22,245 bases of DNA from Calocera cornea HHB12733 (GCA_001632435.1 KV424175.1:1-22245), one strand, 5' to 3'. Positions 1-11,262 are shown, numbered from the stretch's first letter. Numbers and translations: made by a program. Notes: generated by a model from the sequence alone, not told the origin.

Positions 1-3000
1 AGTCGCAATCCAATCAACGATTTCGGTCGACCAAAGAAGGGTGCTACGCGAGATCCAAACACCAAAAACCCGATGGCAGCGGCCTTCATAACATTGTTTC
101 CATATGGAGAAGGCGGACCAGAGGATGATCGAGAGACGGAGGTGTCTTTCAAGGAACACGCGAGATGGACCCTTCGATACGCCGACAGGCAATTTCGACT
201 ACATCATTCTTGGATATTCATTATGTTTGGAATCATACAGAAAAGAGAAGCTCTCAACTCGGCCAGGCTACAGATGGAGCGGCGAGACTTTGCACAAGCC
301 ATGCACGCCTTATCGACCATCACAATAGACGATTTGAAGGCAGCTGCAGAAGAAGAAGAGAACCAAGGACGACCAAGCAGCTCCGCAGTCAGAGTACTAC
401 TGAAGCAATTACGAGCGATGAGTGCGCGGATTATAGGATCCAACGCATACCGCACCGCGCTGAGAAACAACGTCTGGGGAACGACCTTTTATCTCTATCC
501 TCCCAGCATATGGTTTACGATCACACCTAATGATCTTCACGACCCTATAGCCCAGGTCTTCGCAGGAGAAGAGATCGATATGGACAGGTTCATATCAACT
601 GCGGGACCTGATAAGAAGAAGAGAGCGTTGAATGTCGCGAAGGATCCGTATGCAGCAGCCAAGTTTTTCCAGTTTGTCATGCATGCGTTCCTACGATGCA
701 TGTTCCGGATCGAACGGACGGGAAGCAGCGTCAATGTTTGCAGCCAAGGTGGACGATACCTCGCTCGACAAAGTGGGCACACTCTGAAGACGGGCAAAGG
801 CATATTAGGCGAAATCAAAGCATACTTCGCACCTGTTGAAACGCAGGGAAAGTCGACATTGCACAGCCATTTCCTTATCTGGTTGACCAACGCACCGACA
901 TCAACCGAAATGCATACACTTCTACAAGACGGAATATTCAGAGATCGCATAGTGTCATACATGGCGGCTACTATGAAGGCGCACGAGAACGAGTTACATC
1001 CGGATCGGATCGACAAGATACAGTCCAATCCCGAATGCGCTTATTCAAGACCGCCTAACCCAATGGAAGTTACATACGAGCAAATGGCTCATCAAACCGA
1101 GCTCACGGTAGCACGAACAGTTCAGCTACATGCATGCAGCGTCGATACCTGTCTGATACAGTCAAAGAACGGGACTATGAAGTGCAAGAGAAAAGCACCA
1201 TTTCCGTTATCGCCAGAATATGAAGTAACTGCAGCAGGAGAATGGGCAATCAAACGCACCCACCCATTTCTTAACGGATGGAACTCGACAATAGCACGAA
1301 CGATGCGCTGCAATCACGATATCAAGTTGCTGACAAACGGAGGGGACACCAAGGACCTGGTATTCTATTGCGTAAATTACGCAGCTAAGCCCCAACAAAG
1401 GAGCTACAACTCAGTCGCGCTACTCGCAAAGGACATGGCGTACCATTTCGAAACAACCGATTATCTGAGCGACATCAGAGAAAGAGGAAGACTGATGTTA
1501 TATCGATGCTTCAACGTCTTGAACCGAGAACAAGAAAAGGCCGCACCGCTTTGCGTGCTATATATAATGGGCTGGGGTGATGTTTGGCAATCACACAACT
1601 ACGTGGCCATATACTGGAGCAGCATATTAGCAGAGCTCCATAAAGCATACCCATACCTCTGTACCAACGGTACCTTGCAACCTGAGTGAGTCGACTAAAC
1701 AAGAAACATATTCTATGCGTAAAATACTGAAGGTAACATAGGACCAGCAACATAGGAGCGGAAGATCAACACTCTATACGCGCAGCACGCGATGAAGGCA
1801 TACCAGAAGATCGGGTAAGAATGAGTGTATATAAAGTATTCAATAACAGCTAACAAATAAGCAGGATACCATCGATCTAGAAGGAAACGATGAAGGACAC
1901 CTGGAAGCTCAAGCATCTCAAGCAATCCAGTATATGAATCGTGGCATAGACCTAGAAGGATGGTGTCTCATGACATTCCTTGTTGACACATACGAAGAAC
2001 GAGGCACGACGGAGCCAAGCTCTACAAAAGGGAGAGCACGAAACCCACGGAGTGACTATCTACCGGGATACCCATTTGCATCTACGAGGCGGAGGGTTCA
2101 TAGAACAATCGATCACAACACCCTTCCGAGCTTTGTCGGGAAATGGCCGCCCAGAGCTGATCAAGACGATACACGGAAACAGTACTGCGCATCGATGCTC
2201 ACACTATTCAAACCATGGAGGAAACTTTCCGATCTGTTGATTCCCGAAGGGAATTGGGAAGACAGCTTTTCAGCCTTCATGGCTACTGCTACTGCCCGTA
2301 CCAAAGAGATGGTCGTCAACATCCAATACTTCTACGAATGCAAGAGTCAAGCTGGTCATCGCAAAAAGAATGATGAAGACTCAGCACGAGGACACAATGA
2401 GAATGATCAACACCACAGGACCGAAGACGATTGTGATGATGAAGAGGATGATGCACATCATTCTGAAGAGACCATCCGATACGACCTTTTGAGCGAGACC
2501 GATTGGAGCATTATAGAAGATTCGCAAGTGCCCATCAGACAAAGCGTCTACGGACACGAAGCAGTATCACTGGGAATACAAGCCGGGGTGATTGAGAATC
2601 CGTACGAAATCGACAACGAAAACAGATTGATAGCTCCAGAAGTAACTGCGGCACGCACGGAGATCGTAAATACATGGCAGCAAGAATTGGCACAGGACGC
2701 TGCCAACAATATGCTCGAGAACGCAGGTTTCATGAAAGACGGCGCACAAGAAGACAACACGATCACCGTCCAACCACTACAGAACTTGTTACAGAGAACT
2801 GTTGAAGAAATGGGGAACGCAGATATGGGTCTAATACAAGAACTCGATCCATTAGACTTGGAGGGGCTGAAAACCGACCAACGAAGAGCATACCAGATTG
2901 TAGACAATCATCTTTCATCCTATGCTCAAGGAGAAAAACCGCCGCAACTGTTGATGGTGCTGTATGGCGAAGGAGGCACAGGCAAATCCCGAGTGATTCA

Positions 3001-4441
3001 AACTATCACAAAACGATTTCGCCAAATGAATCTCCAGCATATATTGATCAAAGCCGCATACACCGGAATTGCGGCATCCCTAATCGACGGTTTCACACTT
3101 CATCACATTGCAATGATACCGGTGAATCAAACTCAGGGGAGAAACAGCGACCAGATACCAGCCGGTACACTGAAGAAACTAGCCAAGATATGGGCATTAC
3201 CGCAATATCTCATCATCGATGAGATATCGATGTGCTCAAAGAGCTTCTTCGCAAAGCTATCACGAACGATAGCAATAGCAAGACTTGCGAACGACTCGAG
3301 TACTCAATCCGACCTACCATTTGGAGGCTTGAACGTCATAATAGCAGGAGACTTTCATCAATTTCCTCCAGTTGCAAGCAAGACGACGTCGGCACTTTAC
3401 TGCCCTGTGCAGATAACCAGCGACAGTGAAGACGAGAAAGCGGGACGGAGAATATACGAGCAGTTCAGAACGGTCATTGTGCTGAAAGAACAGTGCAGAG
3501 TTCAAGATCAACAATGGCTCTCATTATTACACCGAACAAGATATGGTGTGTGTACCGCGGGTGACTTGGATATGCTTCGTGATTTGATCATAACATCGCC
3601 TAACGCACCGGACACGAATTACCAATACCCACCTTGGAGTGAGGCAGTATTGATTACATCCCGGCATGTGGTTCGCAACAACTGGAACAATGCAGCTATC
3701 AGTCGGCTATGTCATTCCAAGAAGCAGACCTTGCTTATATCAAGAGCATTTGACACAGTACGAAAGAGACCAGTCACAAGCGCCGAAAGATACCGAATAT
3801 TGACACGGAACAAAACAAAAGGAAAAGGCCGAAACGAGCAATCAGGCCTGCCGCAAGATGTTCCCCTTGTGATAGGCATGGAAGTGATGGTGACACTAAA
3901 TGTGCAAACCGACTTAGACGTTGCAAATGGAGCGAGGGGAAGACTCGTCGGAATTGGATTGCGGGAAGACGAACCGGCTATGCCTCCGCACACAAAACAG
4001 GTCATACTCAAACATCCTCCAGCATACGTGCTTGTGAAATTGTACAGAACAAAGGCAAAGGCACTTTCAGGACTAGATGCTGGAATCATACCAATATTTC
4101 CGACCACAAAGAAGTTTCGCATGGTCGACGCGGCAGGAAAAGAACATACTGTGTCCCGACTCCAACTTCCGATGACACCCGCATATGCATTTACCGACTA
4201 TCGATCTCAAGGACAAACGATACCGAACGTGATAGTGGACATCAGCACGCCACCAACAGGCCATATAACGGCATTCAATGCGTATGTCGCGTTATCTCGC
4301 AGCAAAGGAAGACAATCAATACGCCTACTCCGAGATTTCTCAAATGAACTGTTCACGAAGCATGCAAACGAATATCTGAGAGTTGAGGACGACAGATTAT
4401 ATTCGCTAGATGCACAAAACATAGCTACGGTTACGAAATGA
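1..4441 (+). CDS. Helitron RepHel: rolling-circle Rep nuclease fused to PIF1-like helicase, 5' partial
   Basis: Transposase of a rolling-circle Helitron: it would nick and join single strands (Rep) and unwind DNA 5'-3' (SF1B helicase) in the nucleus. The frame is open at base 1, so the N terminus lies outside the window. Splicing exons 1-1685, 1742-1814 and 1865-4441 keeps one frame of 1,444 visible residues plus stop. Intron 1 (56 bp, GTGAGT...TAG) and intron 2 (50 bp, GTAAGA, CTAAC branch, CAG) fit fungal rules. The Helitron N-terminal domain comes first; HSHF supplies the HxH metal site (His288, His290) and YCVNYAAK the two catalytic tyrosines (Tyr456, Tyr460; Lys463). Helicase motifs follow in order: GEGGTGKS Walker A (954-961), IIDE Walker B (Asp1038), GDFHQFPPV (1081-1089), EQCR, DYRSQGQT and YVALSRSKG. 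No stop or missing catalytic residue is seen, so the gene looks intact. Family assignment is very secure; splice sites are inferred. Confidence 0.95.
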
Positions 4442-4498
4442 GAACAGCCAGTGAACATGAAGGACAATACGGCGATGTAGAATACAACATTGAGTAAT

Positions 4499-6408
4499 CT
4501 ATTTCATGAGGTGAGATGCCAGATGCTCAGCCGCTTTAAGCTCCAACTTGTTGTAATGGACATAAAGCTGATCTAGTTCAATATCGGGGCGTTGATCACG
4601 AATAGAGTTGAGCTCTTCTGCTAGCAAAGATAACTCATCTTGAAATTGTACGATAAGATCCACTGGAGAAAAAGTAAGAGATGAGACAGCATCAATGAAG
4701 GACTCGTACCGTAGCGCTCTGGCATAGCTTCACTAGACGCGTAGTGGATGGGGAGAATATCATCCTCAACTGAAGCATAAGGAGCAGACACGTCCTCCTC
4801 CATAAGCCCAACAGATCCAGGATCAAGTTTATTGACGATTTCCGAAGGCCGAGGACCGGAGACTTCATCACTGAAACGCACACCCGTATCCGGCTCAACG
4901 GACTCTACGCTAGCCAAGGACCGCTGCAACTTGCGAAGATCACCCATCCGCGTTGAGTAATCGGCCTTCCACAAAGCGCTGACAATATCGATCATACCGC
5001 CGTCCTGGGCAGGAATAGATGCGATTCGTGTCGTCTTGAAGCCATAGAGTGAGTTGGTATGAGCACCGGCAGTCAACTTCTCGACAATCAAAGCATATTC
5101 GACATTGAAGTCTGTTAGATGATTTAGCATGATCGTACCAGTACGATAAGGAGACAGAAGTCAAACCGTGATGATAACTGCAACTTAATCCCATATCCAC
5201 GCAGTTTCTACAAGATGCTGTAGCGCCTCCTTCATTTTCGATCACGGGACCGCCACAGTGCGTCCGGAACCCGAGTGGGACGCCAGCCATCTTGTCGTTC
5301 GAATAGCCAACATCACATTGCTCACACTAAGAGAAGAAAATGTAAGCGTAGGGAATGTTGTTAAAATAGATAGGCGACAAACCCACAAATTGTGGAGAGC
5401 ACCGGGAGGTAGGTTATCTTCCTCGAACTATACATGATAAGAAAGGGAGACATCAAGTCAGTTGTGTAAGCGTACCGGATTGATGAACGCAAGATGCCAA
5501 TTAGATGGCATAACGTTGTAACAGACGACTTTGTCGATACTGGACAATCTAACATCGGCTCCGAGGGCGATGATCATGCACTTGAGTGGATCACTAGGCA
5601 AGCGGATGCGAACAAACTTTGTATTCCGCACATACTCAGGGGGATCGGGCAGGAGGTTCCCGTCTGTGCAACGAGAAGGCAAGTACCCCCAAGCACCACG
5701 GATTTGCTTCCTCAAATAGACGACTAGACTCCTCAGTGACACCTTCGCCAGCGGATGAATAAGAGCCTCTCGTCCATTAAGCGATGTTAGACATGCGCGT
5801 AGGTCCGCTTCCAGTAATTCGTTCACGTAAGCCGACAAAGGAGACTGAGTAATGTCATTCCCATCCTACAGAAAACATAGTTAAATAAAGACCTAGGCAA
5901 AAGAGAGCGGACTAACATCTTCAGATTCATCGTTACGGGAGCGAACGAACTTCCTCGAGGCTTCGAACTCTTCTTCCTTGATAAGAACTGGCAAATCGGA
6001 TCCATCATCGTCCTGAACGGTCAATTGAGGATCTGAAGATTGAGGGGCAGCGGATGCAGTAGACGTGTTGAGATCCTGATCCACGAGAAACGCCGAAGCA
6101 GCAGCAGTCTCCATAGAGGCGACGTGATTGTAGTATTTGGCGGACGTGTTTGTACACCATGATTCTCCCATAAAGACTTTGACTCGTTCGGGCACGGTAG
6201 GCCAGAAATCACATCTAGAGTCTCCGAAGTCGTACATCGTCATCTCAATAAAACGTAGTACAACATCATAAAGAGACCAGATAGAGAGAGTACATACGCG
6301 GACGACGGCGGCAAGATTTTCGTAGACAGAGAGCATTCCCCATTCATTCTCATCATCCGAAGCGGCGTAGATAGAACTGATCAGATTCGGGATATGAAAT
6401 TCATCCAT
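4499..6408 (-). CDS. Gene A: 532-aa protein with six-cysteine cluster, 7 exons, possible Helitron accessory gene
   Basis: Not recognised as a named family. Hand splicing gives exons 6408-6298, 6243-5917, 5865-5476, 5427-5383, 5326-5167, 5111-4710 and 4662-4499, with six 47-56 bp GT...AG introns and consistent phases throughout, for 532 aa. Residues 292-340 hold Cys-x2-Cys-x19-Cys-x14-Cys-x2-Cys-x6-Cys, preceded by Trp at the exon edge; this looks like a zinc-binding cluster, which is inference. MGESW lies at 62-66. A low-complexity Ser/Thr/Asp stretch sits around residues 85-145 and a helical, charged tail ends the protein. Gene C has the same design, so the two are paralogues. The stop codon lies 57 bp from the RepHel stop on the opposite strand, leaving no room for an ordinary intergenic region. 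DNA binding or a role in transposition would fit but is not shown. Confidence 0.82.
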
Positions 6409-6843
6409 GGCGCAGGATGTATAAGCCAGAGGAAAGATATAGCAAAAAAGCGCAACTGAGGGAAGGTCAACTACAGGAGCTAGCTTAAGTTCGAGATAGA
6501 CGACGACGAAGATGACGCGGCCGGGGAGATGCCACGGGATCTAAAGCGGAACCTAAAACAATAACACTGAGTGAGGGAAGCGCATACAAATCACGTGACA
6601 AGACCAGAGAAAGAACAACATACCGTACACTGAGACGGTAATTACAATGCTGCCTCCGTCACAGTAAAAGTATCTAGATGAACGCAGGGGATGACAGATG
6701 TGCGTATAAAGAAAGAACACCTATTCAGGAAAAGGCACTTTTAAAATAATGGTACCAATCCATTTGCAAACTAGAATACTGTAATCTATTGTAACCATAA
6801 GTTAAACCATGTACCATACGGAGGACCGACAAGCTCAATGAAG
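6409..6843. promoter_or_regulatory. Intergenic region: gene A promoter side and gene B 3' flank
   Basis: No reading frame here resembles a protein. A perfect TCACGTGA palindrome (E-box, the type bound by bHLH factors) sits at 6591-6598, about 185 bp upstream of the gene A start. A second CACGTGAC occurs upstream of gene B at 8111-8118. The part next to gene B (about 6735-6800) is AT-rich, as expected for a 3' flank. Function is inferred from position and motif only. Confidence 0.4.
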
Positions 6844-8025
6844 CTAATAGCCATACTTAGCGAGTTCAATCACCATCGCATCATTAGCGGCTGCAATACC
6901 TTCACTCTGAGTGCGATATGTATCCAGTGCGATAGTCAGCTCGACCGCATTGCCCGTCTCTTCGCGAATGAAGGAGGACAATGCACGAAGCTCATCGTTC
7001 TTCTGTTGCAGGGAAAGAGCAGTCGATGCGATAGTACGAAGTTGTTGTCTAAGAAGAGAGGCGACATCCATCATAAGAACAGAGTCAATCGTATTCCCAA
7101 TAGACACAAAGAGAGGATGAGTCGATTGCGTATGAGTAGTTCCGCCGGAGGATAGTGCGAAAGGAGGCGCCGTAGAACGAAGCGCCGAGTATCCACTCCC
7201 AAAGAAAGGATGACGGACGGACTGATGCGTAGGATGACGTCGTCCAATAGGAGCATGTACCGTGGTACCCGAACGAGAACAGGGAACTTTGCCAAGGGCA
7301 AAACCACGGGCCCCTAAGAATGGTACGCGCTGTACAGCAAGTTTAGCAATAGACCGTACGCGAGATATAATGACGGTCGAATGATGAGCATGGACGAGAA
7401 GCTTTCGAAGAACGGCTTGAAAAAGCAGATCGGCTAAGTCGTTATCCTGTGGACCAGTAAGACGATGCATCAGAAAACGCCTTAATGATACTGCAGGCGC
7501 ACCACGTCAGACTCGTCCACATCCATCTTATAATCGTCATCGTCATCTTCCCTGCCCATCTGCATACACCTTGCAGCAGAACCTCGGAACGGTCTCTTGA
7601 ATACGCCCGAGTATTGAGGTGCCTGCCGTTTTCGGCCGGATGCGGGTAGAGGAAGTGAGCATGTAAAGGTGAAAGGATCAACCAACGACCTCTGAATGGC
7701 ATTTAGAGAAGACCCAGGATTCTTGAAGGCGCGTAAAGGAAGGTTTGCGAATGGGGAGAGCATAGGCGTGATGTCTTCATGGGCTACATAGAAGTCAGGA
7801 GTGATAGAGACGCATATACGTAGCATGCGCACTTGTCGACAGCCCACATCTCCGGGGATGATTGATGGACAACGAGCATACTACGCATATATGCTCATTA
7901 GAGATGCCAATAGAAGGAAGAAAAAGAGATGGCTCACTGTATTCCAGCTGGTTTGTTAGAATGTTGCGACGAAGAACCATTGGAAGACTGTGGTGGCAAA
8001 ACTGTGGCTGAGCAGAACACGACAT
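6844..8025 (-). CDS. Gene B: 345-aa protein of unknown function, 3 exons, between the two paralogues
   Basis: Not recognised. Best splicing is exons 8025-7938, 7849-7503 and 7446-6844, giving 345 aa. Intron 2 (56 bp, GTGCGC...CACAG) is needed because the upstream frame stops at 7482 while the next begins only 12 bp later; GTGCGC donors also occur in the membrane-protein gene at 15146. Intron 1 (88 bp, GTGAGC...GGAG) is less sure, since the nearer acceptor would break the frame. The protein has a basic Arg/Lys/Pro stretch followed by a run of five Asp and an acidic segment around residues 120-144, a His/Arg/Ser-rich middle, and a helical C-terminal part rich in Leu, Gln, Glu and Ala that may form a coiled coil. 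No cysteine cluster like that of A and C is seen. It lies on the same strand between them, suggesting a three-gene set. The C-terminal exon is the most secure part. Confidence 0.65.
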
Positions 8026-8428
8026 AGTGGCGGAAGCGAGGAGGAAAGAGACGCCGAGTCAATCTAAGACGCGTGAGTCAAAAGCAGGCGCGTCCAGAGT
8101 CACGCGTCACCACGTGACTCAGACCAGACGGACCCAATACACCCGGACCCAAATCGGAAGCAAATAAGAACGCAGAGGTGATTCCAACGGATGATGACGC
8201 AATATGATTACGTAGCCACGAAGAAAATAACAAATAAGAAATAAGACTATGCATCGAATGACAGTACCGAGCAGCATGATGGCAGGTACCTAAGCGAATG
8301 CGACAGTGAACAGTTCTACGGCCGTGATACATATGGACATGACACTGCAATAGTACATAAAATAGCAAATGTATTCAATATACTAACAGACACACGACAT
8401 AGAATGATAATACCGATATCAGACGTCC
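8026..8428. promoter_or_regulatory. Gene B promoter with two TGASTCA sites, CACGTG and an inverted repeat
   Basis: This 403-bp gap upstream of gene B has no convincing coding frame. Within 50-100 bp of the gene B start are TGAGTCA (8074-8080) and TGACTCA (8115-8121), both perfect AP-1/Gcn4-type bZIP sites, plus CACGTG (8111-8116). The second site lies in a perfect 8-bp inverted repeat, GAGTCACG (8097-8104) against CGTGACTC (8113-8120), with an 8-nt spacer. The density suggests stress- or nutrient-responsive bZIP/bHLH control of gene B; that is inference. The remainder towards 8428 is the AT-rich 3' flank of gene C. Confidence 0.45.
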
Positions 8429-10422
8429 TCAATGATTGGATCTGGAGACAACCGATGAACGAACGAATGACGGGAAGAAGATATGACACACACCGTAAGT
8501 GAGATTCGATAGCGCGCAAATTCGAAGCCAAAGCACAGAAGGATCGCATAAAAGAATCGATAACGTCATTCGCAAAATCGCCGTCTTCGAGGATAGCCTG
8601 TATGCAGCTAGCACGCTGGAGAAGGATGTCTGCCGCAGGATCTGCAAATATGCAAGGACACAGAGAACCATGAGAGATGCGACAAGGACATACGAAGAGA
8701 GAACATACAAGGAGTGGCAATACCAGACAAGGGATGACCATCGCCTGAATCAAGAAAGGAGGATGACCGAGCCGGTTCCGACGAAGTCTTCCTTTTATTT
8801 ACCGCAGCCAATGTTTTCTTCTTAGCGAAAGAAGATGAAACCAGTTCAGTACTCAAAGCAGCGATCTTAGCATCTAAGAAAAATGAGAATATCAGCACAC
8901 ATCGGACGATAAAAGGAGGGAGGGCATACCGCGCTGCAAGGAGCATGTCAAGTTAGCGACACGGCACGGGTCGCAACCGAAGCCGGCCTTAGCACTAAAC
9001 TTCTGCGAACCGGAGCACTGGACGAGAGCAGAAGATGCCACAGACTGCTTCTTCTGTTTCAAGAGTTTACGTATGCATTTGTTGCACTAGACGAAATAAG
9101 GGATTAAAGATGCGACAAGGGTGAGTGATACATACCCAATCCGGACCGAATGGAGGCCCTTCTGTTGACACAGCCTACCGAGAAATCGTATCAATAGAAT
9201 ACATGAAGGATAAGAAAGACGAACATTGCCCCATAATGCATCCGAAGATATATTTCCGGTTGCAACCTACCGATATAAGAGAGGCGATAACGATGAGAAC
9301 GAGAGAGCTAAGACTAATGTGAGTTAGAGGAGAGGAAAGACACATAAATAACATACCTCACAGGCACACCAACAGTTGAATCTGTTTCCACGATCGGTAC
9401 GTTAGAATAAGATGGAACAGAAACTTTGTTAAGCCTTCGTCTTTTCTCTCGATGAGCCACACCATCGTCGAACGAAGAGAAGGAAGGTCCCTATAAAGAT
9501 CATCATATAAGCGAAAGCAAAACACATGGAGTAAATATAAGAACGTGTAGATGCGATTCATCGCTTGAACAAGAGGTGGATCGTCGCTGAAGAAGATTCA
9601 GATACATGATGTCTGAGATACAATGAAACACGGACCTTGAGGTTGACCGTAGTAGGAGCATGAATTGAAGGCAGTACCAGTATGTCACTAACACCAGAAG
9701 AAGGCTTGCTCCCCAAAACCTGCACACATACCAACATGAGAATAGGAAGAGAGGTCAAGCGAGAAGAAGAAGAACATACAGTCGACGCAGGCATAGATGA
9801 TGAGTGACTGCCATTGTGTGCTGTGACAAGAGAAGCGATGTCTTCATCATCGGAAAAGGACATAGAAGCGATCTGAGACAACAGTCAGCGGGACATTACC
9901 AAACGACAATAGAATGAATTACCTCTGCGACCGGATCAAACGCAACACTTCTATGAGGGTCTGAAGAGGACGAGAGGACGCTTGTAGCAGAACCGACCAC
10001 GCGAGATATCCAAGAAGGGCCCATCAGGCGGCGAAGACCAGGAGTGAGTGAGTCGATCGATAACGATTTTGATAGAACCGCGTTGTCTACGAGCAGACAA
10101 ATAGAAGAAAGCCAATCTTCCCCCATGAGATCCACCATTTTCGATGTCAAAGAATCATACTGTCTGACATCAGATGAGACGACAGAGTTGATGATCGTCT
10201 ACGAGAACGAAGAATAAGTAACATGAGCTATGTTGATGAGATCAACCGAATACGAAGAAGCCTAATACTTACCTTAGTAGTTGGCAATAAAGAATCAGAT
10301 ACAAGCCGAGCCCAGGCGGCCTCACGACCTGGAGCTGACGCTTTGCAGATGTTCATGAACTGTACGTCCAGAACACCAGGACCACCCGAGTTAACCGGAT
10401 CCACAGCGGAAGCGACGGACAT
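8429..10422 (-). CDS. Gene C: 447-aa paralogue of gene A with six-cysteine cluster, 12 exons
   Basis: Not a named family, but clearly related to gene A. Hand splicing gives exons 10422-10273, 10198-9923, 9872-9780, 9719-9636, 9586-9545, 9490-9357, 9313-9271, 9174-9136, 9086-8930, 8873-8709, 8641-8494 and 8441-8429, in phase, 447 aa. Residues 288-335 form Cys-x2-Cys-x19-Cys-x13-Cys-x2-Cys-x6-Cys after a Trp, as in A. MGEDW at 75-79 matches MGESW of A, and a basic HREKRRRLNK around residue 227 may be a nuclear localisation signal. The gene is cut into very small exons, including a last one of 13 nt ending in SNH and stop. The acceptor before exon 7 could also be 6 bp later, and the frame stays open through the 96-bp intron 7, so residues about 260-275 are the least certain. 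Same strand as A and B. Confidence 0.78.
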
Positions 10423-11150
10423 GACACGAAATCGCTCCAAGATTAAGAGGAAGCGGGAGGGGAAGGCGGGTAGCAGAACAGCACACACACGTAGAAAAGG
10501 ATGTGTTGCCAGAAGAACAATGAGATGAATGATCGTAGAGACGGACGAAGGATAAGACGACGGATGGTCGAAGGACAGCAAAACAGGATACAATGTAATT
10601 CGACAGCAGCGAATGAGACGGAGTGCAAGACAAAACGGAAGGAAAACCAGAACCCGCAGACTAGCCGAATCAGCCGAAGATGATACAACATTTAGTGACA
10701 GCCAACCTAAAGGGAATAAGCAAGGAGTTAAAAAAAGGCGGAGCCAAGGCGGACTCAAAACACAGGGGTACTGGAGCACTGCATTGAAGAGGAAAACCAT
10801 GACATTTCCAGTGGCACAAGGAAAGTGACACGCATTGAACCCTGGGAGAATAGACCAGACTCTTACGAGCTAGGTAATCTCCGGCACCCAGCCGGCGTGG
10901 ACTCTCGTCACCGCCCCGCTCGGGCTCGGGCTTATTCCTCCCTCATATGTAAGAAGAGCGGCCGCGTGTGCGCGAGAGATACTCCGGCGAGAAGAAGAAG
11001 AATAAGAAACGGGAACGGAAACGGAGAAAGAGAAGGAGAAGAGGTGGCCGGGGCCGGAGCCGCGGGCCGGGGGATCCCCGCGCGACACTCAGGGGCAGGT
11101 TTACGCCGAGCGGGCGCATGGGCGCAGGGGACAGACAGGGGACGGTGCTC

Positions 11151-11178
11151 GATCAGCGATCAGCGATCAGCGATCAGC
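11151..11178. repeat. Tandem repeat (GATCAGC)x4
   Basis: Four perfect, uninterrupted copies of the 7-mer GATCAGC, followed by GG. It is one of three unrelated 7-bp tandem arrays within 500 bp. Confidence 0.95.
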
Positions 11179-11262
11179 GGACCCTGAGTGCGTGACCCGG
11201 CCGGGGATCAGAAGCGTCACGGTGCAGTGCCGTCAGCCGTGCGTCGGTTGGCTTTACTGTAG

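Noticed and set aside
537..1028. 163-codon open frame antisense to Rep
   Set aside because: Overlaps a recognised catalytic domain and has no protein-like features of its own.
1686..1933. Separate Rep and helicase genes
   Set aside because: Two canonical short introns (1686-1741, 1815-1864) join both parts in one frame, as in other Helitrons.
8745..8802. Possible 58-bp intron (GTAAAT...TTCAG) in gene C
   Set aside because: Using it shifts to a frame with a Cys- and hydrophobic-rich tail unlike gene A; keeping it as coding gives a tail matching gene A in length and character.
10423..10800. Upstream extension of the gene C reading frame
   Set aside because: Hydrophobic, low-complexity translation of a CT-rich leader; the protein-like part starts at the ATG at 10422.
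10870..10873. CTAG as the Helitron 3' terminus
   Set aside because: No hairpin of the usual kind 10-15 bp upstream and no T after it; kept only as a hint within the boundary finding.
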